Below are positions 18,152 to 28,200 of a stretch of DNA of 64,000 bases, in pieces. Below the pieces are notes generated by a model, which was given only the letters and a program-made list of their open reading frames with translations, did no database searches and was not told where the DNA came from. The position numbers and the translations under genes were made by a program. The DNA comes from Pseudomonas syringae (GTDB lineage Bacteria > Pseudomonadota > Gammaproteobacteria > Pseudomonadales > Pseudomonadaceae). Position 1 is the first letter of the stretch. The number at the start of each line of letters is the position of its first letter. The stretch lies in NCBI RefSeq assembly GCF_021606685.1, contig NZ_WKCB01000017.1, forward strand, positions 19,002 through 83,001, read 5' to 3'.

Positions 18152-19492
18152 ATGTTCGACAGAATCCTGGCTTTATTCGTGTTGGCTCTGGTGTTAGGTG
18201 TGCCCCTGGGCCTGATCTTCCTGGCCACCGGGCAGTTCCTGATGGACTTCGTGTTTTTCTACCCGTTGTTCATGTCGGCGCTGTGGATCGCCGGCGGCTT
18301 GTACTTCTGGCTGCACTGGGAGCGCCATTGGCCCTGGGAAGAAGACACGCCGGCGCCGACCCTGGCCGGCAACCCGCTGATCTCGATCATCATCCCTTGC
18401 TACAACGAAGGGGAGAACGCCGCCGATACCATCCATGCGGCGCTCGAGCAGCTGTACCCGAACATCGAAGTGATCGCCGTCAATGACGGCTCCACGGACA
18501 ACACCGCTGCGGTGCTCGACGCCCTGGCACTGGAGCACCCACGCCTGCGCGTGCTGCACCTGGCGCAGAACCAGGGCAAGGCGGTGGCCCTGCGCATGGG
18601 CGCTGTGGCCGCGCGCAGCGAGTACCTGGTGTGCATCGACGGCGATGCGTTGCTCGACAAAAATGCGGCGGCCTATATGGTCGCGCCGATGCTCGACAAC
18701 CCGCGCCTGGGCGCCGTCACCGGCAACCCGCGCATCCGCACACGTTCGACCTTGATCGGGCGGGTGCAGGTAGGCGAGTTCTCTTCGATCATCGGCTTGA
18801 TCAAGCGTACACAGCGGGTGTTCGGTCGGATCTTCACGGTGTCCGGCGTGGTCGTGGCGTTTCGCAAGAAGGCGCTGGACCGCATCGATTACTGGAGCAC
18901 CGACATGATCACCGAGGACATCGATGTCAGTTGGAAGCTGCAACTCGATCATTGGAGCATTTTCTACGAGCCCCGCGCCCTGTGCTGGATTCTGATGCCG
19001 GAAACCGTCGGCGGCCTGTGGAAGCAGCGTCTGCGCTGGGCTCAAGGCGGCGCCGAGGTGCTGTTCAAGAACATCCGTGGGATCTGGCAATGGCGCCATC
19101 GCTACCTGTGGCCGCTGCTGTTTGAATACTGCCTGTCCACCGGTTGGGCCTTTACCTTCCTGCTGTCGGTGATCTTCTGGGGCCTGGGCAAATTCATGGT
19201 GCTGCCGCCGGCACTCACGGTGGCCTCCCTGGTACCCCCGGCATTTACCGGCCTGGTGCTGGCGATGGTGTGCCTGCTGCAGTTTGCGGTGAGCATCCTG
19301 ATCGACCGTCGTTACGAGAAGGACCTGTGGAAAACCCTGTTCTGGACCGTGTGGTACCCGATGGTGTTCTGGCTGGTCAGCCTGTTCACCACCCTGGTGA
19401 GTTTTCCCAAGGTGCTCTTCAACCAGCACCAGAAGCGTGCGCGCTGGGTCAGCCCGGATCGCGGTATCAAACCTGCTGAAGAGGAGGCGTGA
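18152..19492 (+). CDS. pgaC: Poly-beta-1,6-GlcNAc synthase PgaC
   Basis: A 446-residue family-2 glycosyltransferase with two N-terminal and three C-terminal membrane helices. The cytoplasmic domain shows [18 protein letters not shown] and DGDA (nucleotide and metal binding), TEDIDVSW (catalytic TED) and QRLRW (the QxxRW motif of processive synthases). It polymerises UDP-GlcNAc and, with PgaD, pushes the chain across the inner membrane; the PgaCD complex is allosterically activated by c-di-GMP in E. coli. ATG at 18152 is the family start; a longer upstream extension of the frame is not needed. The gene follows pgaB by two bases. Confidence 0.94.
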   Translation: MFDRILALFVLALVLGVPLGLIFLATGQFLMDFVFFYPLFMSALWIAGGLYFWLHWERHWPWEEDTPAPTLAGNPLISIIIPCYNEGENAADTIHAALEQLYPNIEVIAVNDGSTDNTAAVLDALALEHPRLRVLHLAQNQGKAVALRMGAVAARSEYLVCIDGDALLDKNAAAYMVAPMLDNPRLGAVTGNPRIRTRSTLIGRVQVGEFSSIIGLIKRTQRVFGRIFTVSGVVVAFRKKALDRIDYWSTDMITEDIDVSWKLQLDHWSIFYEPRALCWILMPETVGGLWKQRLRWAQGGAEVLFKNIRGIWQWRHRYLWPLLFEYCLSTGWAFTFLLSVIFWGLGKFMVLPPALTVASLVPPAFTGLVLAMVCLLQFAVSILIDRRYEKDLWKTLFWTVWYPMVFWLVSLFTTLVSFPKVLFNQHQKRARWVSPDRGIKPAEEEA

Positions 19493-19494
19493 TC

Positions 19495-19977
19495 ATGAAA
19501 CTGGTCAGAACCCGCCAACGTTCCGTGATGTGGATCATCGATGTCCTGCTGACCCTGATGGCCTGGGCCGGGTTGATCTGGCTGCTGGCCCGCGGGATTG
19601 GCTCGATGCTGGAAACCCACGGTGGCCCGCGCATCGAGGCGCCGATTTTTGCGGCGCTCAACACCCTGCAGATCTACTTGTGGATCGCCGTTTTCAACGC
19701 GGTGATCCTGATCAGCTGGGCACGCTACCAACAACACCGCGGCCGCCAGTTCGCCCAGCGCCGCGCCGACGCCAAGGCCCTGACCGACAAAAGCCTGAGC
19801 GAAAGCTTCAGCCTGGGCGACGGCGATCTGGAGCAGCTGCGCCGTCCGGGCGTATTGGTGATCCATAACGACGAGGAGGGCGGGGTTGCGCAAGTGACAT
19901 CCCACGTCTCGCGTGACGTGGAAAAGCCCGGTTTGACCCTGGTGCCCGGCCAGGACCGCGACAAGGACGTCAGCTGA
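19495..19977 (+). CDS. pgaD: Poly-GlcNAc synthase accessory subunit PgaD
   Basis: A 160-residue protein with two membrane helices (WIIDVLLTLMAWAGLIWLLA and LQIYLWIAVFNAVILISWA) and a cytoplasmic C-terminal tail, the PgaD layout. GAGGAGG lies seven bases before the ATG at 19495; a GTG two codons earlier (19489) is too close to that site. The YQQHRGRQFAQRRADAKAL segment after helix 2 corresponds to the part involved in c-di-GMP sensing with PgaC. The C-terminal tail is somewhat longer than in E. coli. It is the last gene of the operon and is followed by a large REP palindrome. Confidence 0.9.
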   Translation: MKLVRTRQRSVMWIIDVLLTLMAWAGLIWLLARGIGSMLETHGGPRIEAPIFAALNTLQIYLWIAVFNAVILISWARYQQHRGRQFAQRRADAKALTDKSLSESFSLGDGDLEQLRRPGVLVIHNDEEGGVAQVTSHVSRDVEKPGLTLVPGQDRDKDVS

Positions 19978-19993
19978 ATCAACCTGGACTTAA

Positions 19994-20122
19994 GTGGCGA
20001 GCGGGCTTGCCCGCGTTGGGCTGCGAAGCGGCCCCAAAATCAGTCAGTCGATTTCTAGCTGAAAATGTGCGGCGCCGAATGGGGCCGCTTCGCGCCCCAA
20101 CGCGGGCAAGCCCGCTCGCCAC
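19994..20122. repeat. Large REP-pair inverted repeat
   Basis: The arms (19994-20035 and 20081-20122) are about 42 bases each and nearly perfectly complementary, for example GTGGCGAGCGGGCTTGCC against GGCAAGCCCGCTCGCCAC. The spacer is about 45 bases. This is a head-to-head REP doublet of the Pseudomonas type and may protect or terminate the pga transcript. Confidence 0.8.
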
Positions 20123-20499
20123 ATAGGCCAGGCACCACATAGGCCAGGCCACCACCCTAGGCCGTTTGTTACATGGGTGTGAATGCCCATAAGTGCGATC
20201 CAATTCACAAAATGGCCGAGAACTTTTTTGCATTTTTCGGTACTAACTTATCTCGGCAATAAACTTGATGGCCAACTAGTGGCAACTTTCAAGTTATCCG
20301 ACGAACCGCTATCAAAACAGTAACCGCTTGTCGGAATAATACTTCCAGTCACAGGCTGTCTGTCTTTTTGATAATTTTTTATTGTTATTAATCAAGTAGT
20401 TGGCCGATTAGCAAGCGCGAATGGGTAACTAATCCGATTTCTTGGGTTAGTGGAAGTTCGATGTTAGTTTGCCGCCAGTTGATTTTCGATGGATCGAAC
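20123..20499 (+). promoter_or_regulatory. AT-rich promoter region of the two-partner secretion operon
   Basis: About 380 bp without a gene between pgaD and the TpsB gene. A short tandem duplication of CCACATAGGCCAGGC lies at 20119-20149. From 20215 on the DNA is unusually AT-rich for this genome (for example TTTTTGATAATTTTTTATTG at 20366), as expected for a promoter bound by a silencer or activator. No single promoter can be fixed by eye. Confidence 0.4.
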
Positions 20500-22221
20500 A
20501 TGTCGTTGTTATTGCCACGGACTCGGTATTTCCTGTGCACTTTGTTGCTCGCTTATTTGAGCCTCAACAGCGCCACGGCCGCCCCGACGCCAGGGGATCA
20601 GGACCTGATTCGCGATCGCCAGAATCGCCTGCTCGAAGAGCAGCGCCGGCGCCTGGAAGAGCTTCAGGACCTGCCCGGCAAAGAAGCCGCTCCCCAGGCC
20701 CCGGCGCTGCCTGCCGATACCCGTTGCTTCCCCATCAAAGACATCGAGCTCAAGGGCGCCGACAGCCTTACCGCCGCCGACCGCACACGCCTGCTCAAGC
20801 CCTATGCCGGCGAGTGCCTGGGCGTTGCGCAGCTCAATGAATTGCTCAAGGTCATCACCGACTACTACATTGCCAAAGGCTGGGTTACCAGCCGCGCCTA
20901 CCTGCCGCAACAGGACCTCTCCAGCGGCCACCTGCAAGTGCTGGTGGTCGAGGGCAAACTCGAAGGGTTGAAGGGCGCACAAGGCAGCAGCGTGACCGAC
21001 CGCGAACTGGCCATGGCCTTTCCCGGCAAGGTCGGCGAGGCGCTCAACCTGCGTGAAGTCGAGCAACTGGTGGACCAGTTGAGCCGCTTGCCCTCCAGGC
21101 AGGCACAGATGGAATTGACCCCAGGCAGTGAGGTGGGCGGCAGCGAAGTGCTGGTCCGCAACGAGCCGCAAAAGCCTTGGCGCGCCAGCCTGTCACGCCA
21201 CAACGATGGCCAGAAAAGCACCGGCGAACAGCAGTGGGGCGCTGGCCTGGAGTGGGACAGCCCCCTTGGCCTGGCCGATCAACTGGTCGTGCGCGGCGGC
21301 CATGACGCCATGAGCGACCACCAGAAAACCTCGAAAAACAGCATGTTCTATTACAACGTGCCGTGGGGCTGGTGGAATTTCAGTTACACCTACAGCGAGA
21401 GCGATTACCGCACGTACAGCTTGACCCAGGGCTTGAAGGTCAAGCAAAACGGCGACAGCCAGAATCACCAACTGCGCGCCGAGCGCGTGATCCATCGCGA
21501 CGATGTGAGCAAGACCTCGGTCAACGTTGGCCTGGCGCATGTGCGTACCAACAATTACGTGCTCGACACCCGCATCGGTGGCAGCAGCAACCGCCTCAGC
21601 GAGTTCCAGGTCGGCGTCAACCATGGGCGGCGCATCGGCAGTGCCTTCGTCAACATGGATGTAGGAATGCAGAACGGCATCGGCGCCTTCGACGCGCAGA
21701 GCGATGACCAGACGCGCCTGCGCGGCGACCTCACCCCCACACCGCGCTATCGCAAATACACCGCCACCCTGAGCTACCTGCAGCCCTTCACGCTGTGGGG
21801 CGAGTCGTTGAGTTTTTCCAGCCTGGCCACCGGGCAGCGCAGTGAAGACGTGCTGTTCGCAGCACAGCGCATGAGCCTTGGTGGCTCGTACTCGGTGCGA
21901 GGCTTCAAGGACCAGCAATTGAACGGCGACAGCGGCGGCTACTGGCGTAACGAAGTGCGCTGGGCACGGCCTGTGACCCTCGACTGGATGCGCCCCGCCT
22001 TTGCCGAATACGGTGCCAGCGTCGGCTATGACCAGGGCGTGATTCGCAACGATCGCTACAACGATACCCAGCACGGCCGTGTGTCGAGTAACTCCATCGA
22101 ACTGTTCGCCCGTGGCAGGCACGTCAGCACCAGCGTGACCTTTGCTCATTCCCTGGAGAGACCCGGTGTGGTGACCGAGCGCGAAGCGCCGGTGTATTTC
22201 CACCTGGATTTCTTCCTGTAA
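20500..22221 (+). CDS. TpsB/FhaC-type outer-membrane transporter
   Basis: A 573-residue two-partner secretion transporter (ShlB/FhaC/HecB class). A signal peptide (FLCTLLLAYLSLNSATA) is followed by a Gln/Arg/Glu-rich helix (QNRLLEEQRRRLEELQ) matching the FhaC plug helix. Two POTRA domains come next (IKDIELKGADSL; then YIAKGWVTSRAYLPQQDLS) and then the barrel. The barrel carries SVRGF, the loop-6 VRGF motif that defines the family. A longer in-frame start at 20461 also exists with GGAAG in front; 20500 gives the cleaner signal peptide. It secretes the exoprotein encoded 30 bp downstream. Confidence 0.92.
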   Translation: MSLLLPRTRYFLCTLLLAYLSLNSATAAPTPGDQDLIRDRQNRLLEEQRRRLEELQDLPGKEAAPQAPALPADTRCFPIKDIELKGADSLTAADRTRLLKPYAGECLGVAQLNELLKVITDYYIAKGWVTSRAYLPQQDLSSGHLQVLVVEGKLEGLKGAQGSSVTDRELAMAFPGKVGEALNLREVEQLVDQLSRLPSRQAQMELTPGSEVGGSEVLVRNEPQKPWRASLSRHNDGQKSTGEQQWGAGLEWDSPLGLADQLVVRGGHDAMSDHQKTSKNSMFYYNVPWGWWNFSYTYSESDYRTYSLTQGLKVKQNGDSQNHQLRAERVIHRDDVSKTSVNVGLAHVRTNNYVLDTRIGGSSNRLSEFQVGVNHGRRIGSAFVNMDVGMQNGIGAFDAQSDDQTRLRGDLTPTPRYRKYTATLSYLQPFTLWGESLSFSSLATGQRSEDVLFAAQRMSLGGSYSVRGFKDQQLNGDSGGYWRNEVRWARPVTLDWMRPAFAEYGASVGYDQGVIRNDRYNDTQHGRVSSNSIELFARGRHVSTSVTFAHSLERPGVVTEREAPVYFHLDFFL

Positions 22222-22251
22222 TTCAACGCCCGCTGCCTTGAGATTTTGAAT

Positions 22252-25200
22252 ATGGATGTTCGCCCTGTTTCTGCCCTGAAAACCCTGAGCCAGCGTGGCT
22301 TGGCGTTGATCCTGGCCAACGCGCTGTTCTGGCAGCCGCTGCTGGCCCAAGCCGACGGTATCGTGGTCAGCGGCCCGGGCACCACGCTTGGCCAGGCAGG
22401 CAACGGCGTGCCCGTGGTGAACATCGCCCGCCCCAACGGCAGCGGCCTGTCCCACAACCAGTTCAAGGACTACAACGTCGGCCCCAACGGCGTGATCCTC
22501 AACAACGCCACCGGCGTGGTGCAAAACACCCAGTTGGGCGGGATCATCGTCGGCAACCAGAACCTCAAGGGCCGCGCTGCGAAAATCATCCTCAACGAAG
22601 TAAACGGCGGCAGCCCCAGCCAGTTGCGTGGTTACACCGAAGTGGCGGGCAAATCGGCCAAAGTGATCGTGGCCAACCCCTACGGCATCACCTGCAGTGG
22701 GTGCGGCTTTATCAACACGCCCAATGTCACCTTGACCACCGGTAAGCCGATCATCGACAAGACAGGCCGTCTGGACCGCTACGAAGTGGACGGCGGTGCG
22801 GTGACCATCGACGGCCAGGGCTTGAACGCGAGTAACGTCGACCGCTTCGAGATCATCACCCGCTCGGCCAAGATCAACGCACAGATCAATGCGCGCCAAC
22901 TCACCGTGATTGCGGGGCGCAATGACGTCGATGCACAAAGCCTGAAAACCACCGCGCGCGCCGATGACGGCAGCGCCAAGCCGGAACTGGCCATCGACTC
23001 TTCGGCCCTGGGCGGCATGTACGCTGGCGCGATCAAACTGGTGGGCACCGAGGCCGGTGTGGGCGTGAAACTCGACGGCACGCTGGCGGCCAGTGGCGGC
23101 GATATCCAGCTCGACGCCAACGGCCATCTGAGCATGGCGCAGGCGTCGGCCAGTGGCGCGGTGGACATCAAGGCCGCGAGCCTGGACGCCAATGGTCCGG
23201 TCTACGCCGGTACCCGCCTCAAGGCGCAAACCAAGGGCGAGCTGAAAAACCGCAAAAGCCTGGCTGCCCGTGACAGCATCACCCTGGCCAGCAACGGCCA
23301 ACTGACCAACAACGGCATCATCGAAGCCGGGGTCAACGTCGACAACACCCGCAATGCCGGTGGCGACGTCACCCTCGACGCGCAGAACCTCACCAACACC
23401 GGCACGGTGATCGCCAATCGCGACCTCACCGCCACCGTCACACAACACCTGGACAACCAGGGTGCCAGCCTGAGCGCCAAGCAGACGCTGAACATCACTG
23501 CCGGTAGCCTCGACAACCGCAACCTAGGCAAATTGCTCAGCGATGGCGTACAAACCCTCAATGTTGCCGGCCTGCTCGATAACAGCCAGGGCGGCATCAT
23601 CGACAGCACCGGCGCGTTCACCCTGCACGGCAATAGCCTGAACAACAGTGACGGTAACGTCACCGGTGCCAGCACGGTTACCCTCGACCTGCTCGGTGAC
23701 TTGATCAACCGTAACGGCAAGCTGGCGAGTGCCGGGCCGTTGCTGGTCCAGCGCGCTGCACACATCGACAACCAGGGCGGCAAACTTGCCAGCCAGGGCC
23801 TGCTGACCCTGTTCGCCAACAGCATCGACAACCAGAACAACGGCACGATGGCCGCCAATGAAGGCCTGAGCATCACCGCCGGCGGCCTGGTGCAAAACGG
23901 TGCGAATGGCCTGATCCACAGCGAAAAAGCCGGCGTCACGATCACTGCCGGCACCCTCAATAACGACGGCGGACGCATTGCGGCCAAAGCCGGGAATACG
24001 GTGATCGACGCCACCGACTTCAACAACGGCAGCGGTGCGGTATTCGCCCGTAATCGCGTGGGCCTCTCGGGTGTGAATGTGGATAACGGCGGCGAGATCG
24101 CCGCCGACCAGGTTGATCTGCGCCTCACCGGCGCGCTGACCAACCGTGGCTTGATCGAAAGCGCCACGACCCTGGATGTCGACACCGCCAGCCTCAACAA
24201 CAGTGGGCAGATGCGCGCCCTCGGCACGGCCGGCAAAACCCGCTACGCCATCGGCGGCCTGCTCAATAACAGCGGCAGTCTGGAAACCGCCAACGACCAA
24301 CTGAGCCTCGCCGCCACCGCCTTCCAGAACACCGGTGGCAAGGTGTTGCACGTGGGCACCGGTGTGCTCGACCTCACGGGCATCAGCCTCGATGACGTCG
24401 GCGGCAGCCTCGTGACCCTCGGCGACCTGACCCTGGACAAAACCCACTGGACCAACAGCACCGCCATTGAGGCCGGGCGCCTGACGGTCAACGTCGACAA
24501 CCTGCAACAGACCGCCACCGGCAAATTGCTTGGCACCCGCAGCCTGGTCGGCAAAGGCCAGGACTGGACCGTCGGCGGCACCCTCGCCAGCCAGGGCAGC
24601 CTCGACCTGTCGGTGGGTAACGTGCTCAATGACCACGGCTTGATCTTCAGCGGTGGCGACATGAACCTGCGGGTCGACCGCCTGAAGAACCTCGGCGCCA
24701 GCATCTACGCCATGGGCAACCTGCGCATCGACCGTGACGGCCAGGGCGGGCTGGCCACCAGCATCATCAACAGCTCGGGGACCATCGAAAGCGAGCGCAA
24801 CCTGATCCTGGCCGCCAGCACCCTCGACAATATCCGCACCGTGCTGACCACCCAATCCGGCCTCTACAGCGCTTCCATCACGCCCACCGCTTGTATCGAA
24901 GGCGTGACCGGCGGCGACTGCAGTGGCGGCAAGCAGAACCGGCCGTTCCAGATCACCGAGCGCGATCACTTTATCGTCAGTGATGCGACGCCAGCCTCCA
25001 GCATCACTTCGGGCGGCGATATGCTGCTGACCGGTGGCGAGCTGCTCAACAGCAGCAGTAGCATCGCCTCCGGTGGCGCCATGACCATTCTCGTCAACCA
25101 ACTGACCAACGTTGGTGTGGCCACCCACGACACCTTGTACACGCGCATTTTCACCTCCGCTCGCGAACGCAAGCCGGGAGGCTGGAACCGCTACGCGGCG

Positions 25201-28200
25201 AACTTCACCGATCGGTATTCCGTGGGCGGCACCCAATACGACGCCAACAACCTCGTTGGCCTCGAAGCCGGCCTGGCCGAATTCATCGGCACCATGGAAT
25301 CGGAGCGCATTGAACTGCGCACCACCACCGAGCTGGCGCCGTCCGATCAGAGCTATGCCGGCGTGATCCAGGCCGGTGGCGCCGTTGGCGTGAAGGCGCA
25401 GGACGGTATCGATAACCGTGTGGTGCAGCGTGGCTATAGCTACGTTGGCAGCGGTGCCAACACGCACGCACCGGGCTACTCGACCGAGGTCAGCCTCAAC
25501 CCGCAATTGCCGCCGGACGTCGCCCAGCAACAGGTCAACCCGTTGGGCCTGCCCGGCTTCGACCTGCCCACCGGGCAGAACGGCCTGTTCCATCTCAACG
25601 ATGGCAAAGGCGTGAGCGACCTGCCCAACAGCCAGTTCGCGGCCAACCCGCACAAATACCTGATTGAAACCAACCCGCTGCTCACCAACATGCGTCAGTT
25701 CATGAGCTCGGATTACATGCTGAGCAAGCTCGGCTACGACCCTGACACCGCCCAACGCCGCCTCGGTGACGGTTTCTACGAACAGCGCCTGATCCAGCAA
25801 GCCGTACTCACGCGTACCGGCCAACGGTTTATCGATGGCCAGACCAGCGACGCCGACCTGTTCAAGCACCTGATGGACAACGCCATCAGCAGCAAGGATG
25901 CCCTCAGCCTGTCGGTGGGTGTGAGCCTCACTGCCGAGCAGGTCGCGGCCCTGACCCACGATATCGTGTGGCTGGAAGACGCCACCGTCGCCGGGCAAAA
26001 AGTGCTGGTGCCGGTGCTGTACCTGGCTCAGGCGAATAACCGTCTGGCGCCCAACGGCGCACTGATCACCGGCAGCGACGTCAACCTGATCACTGGCAGT
26101 AACCTCAATAACGCCGGTACGTTGCGCGCCACCGGCAGCCTGTTGGCGAACGTCGGCGGCAACCTCACCAACAGCGGCCTGATGCAAGCTGGCGGCCGTC
26201 TCGATCTGCTCAGCGGCAGCAACCTCACTAACCGCGCAGGCGGTGTGATTGCCGGCGGCGACGTCAACCTCACCGCCGGTGCCGACCTGCTCAACGAGCG
26301 CACCGTCACCACCCACGAAAGCGCCAGCGCCTACCGCACCGAGCGCAGCGACTTTGTCGACAGCGCCGCGCGTATCGAGTCGGCCAACACCTTGGCCCTG
26401 CGCGCAGCGGGCAACATCAACAACGTCGGCAGTGTGCTCAAGAGCGGCGCCGATACCGCGGCAACAGCGGGCGGTGACATCAACATCACGGCCTCGAAAA
26501 GCATCAACAGCGGCGCCGTCGGCAGCCGTTCAAGCTTCAACACCATTGCCCAGCAAGGCTCCGTGGTGGAGGTCGGTCGCGACCTGTCTATGCTCGCCGC
26601 GCGTGATATCAACGCCGTGGCCAGTGAGGTGGAGGCCAAGCGCGACATCAACCTGATTGCCACCCGCGACTTCAACGCTGTCGCGGCGGCCAACGAGCAG
26701 CATTCGACGTCCAACTCGAAAAAGGTCAAGAGCATCGAGGACCACGTCCAGCAGGTGTCCAGCGTGATCAAGGCTGGAGGCAAGGCCAACCTGAGCGCCG
26801 GTCAAGACCTGCAACTGGTGGCCAGCCAGGTGAATGCCGGTACCGAGGCCTATCTGGTGTCTGGTCGCAACCTTAACCTTAAAGCGGCCGAAAACCAGGA
26901 CTACAGCTTCTACAGCAAGACCAAGAAAACCTCCCAGGGCAAGAAATTCCGCCTCGATGAAACCGGCGCGGTGAACAACGTCGGCAGCCTCGTCAGCGCC
27001 GGAACCAACAGCACACTCATGGCCGGTGAAGACCTGCTGCTGGCTGGCAGTGTGGTCACGGCCGAAAAAGGCGCCGCGCAATTGGTCGCCGGGCAAGATG
27101 TGAGCATCCTCTCGGTCAATAACGCCGACAGCGCCCGTCACGAACGCAAAGAGAGCAAAAGCAGCTGGGGCGGGCTCAAGTCGAGCAAGGTCCAGGACAA
27201 GGTCGACGAAAAACGCACCACCGCCATGGGCAGCATGGTCTCCGGCGAAACCGTCACCGTCTTGGCCGATCGCGATGCCACCGTCACCGGTTCTTCCCTG
27301 GTCAGCAGTGGCGACCTCGTCATGCAGGCCGGCCGTGACCTGACCATCGACGCGGCGCAAAACACGTTCGCCCGCACCGACATGCACAAGGAAAAAAATC
27401 GCGACCTCACCGGTGTGCTCACCGGCAACTCGCTCGGCCTGGATGACATCACCGGCAACCAGAAACTCTACATCAACAGCTCGAAACACAACGGCACGGC
27501 CAATGAAACGACCCTCAGCGGCAGCACCATTGGCTCCAGCGCAGGCAATGTGTCGCTGACGGCGGGGCGTGAGTTGGCAGTGATTGCCAGTGACTTGGTC
27601 AGCACCAAGGACATGCAGCTCGTCGGGTCCAACGTGAACATTCTCGCGGGCGCCGAAACCGCTCGGCAAACCACTCAAGACAGCTCCAAGAGCTTGGCGG
27701 TGGGTCGGGTGATCGGCGGCGCGGTGGTCGACACGGCACGCAGCATTCGTGATGCAACTGAGGCGGCGAAGAACGCGGATGACCCGCGCCTCAAGGCGGT
27801 GAAAATCGCCCAGGCCGCGCTGGCTGCCTACAACTTGGGCGGCCAGGCCGCTGATGCCAATGGCCAGAGCACCGGCTTCAAGGACAAACAGGGTGGTACG
27901 CCGGGCAACGGTTCGCTGATCAAGATCGGCACTGAGCTGGCCAACACGCGCAGCAAGAACAGCAGCGAATTCAACAGCCTCACCGTGCGCCAGAGCACGC
28001 TCAATGCCGGGCAAGAGCTGTCGGTGATTGCCACCGGCGCGGCGCAGGGCACGCAGGGTGATATCCAGATCACCGGCAGCAGCCTGAAGGCGGCCAACAC
28101 CGCGCTGCTGGCTGAAAACAACCTGCTGATGCAAAGCGCGCAAAACACCGTCGACCGCAAGAACCAAGGGTCGAGCAACAAGACCGCAATCGGCGCCAGC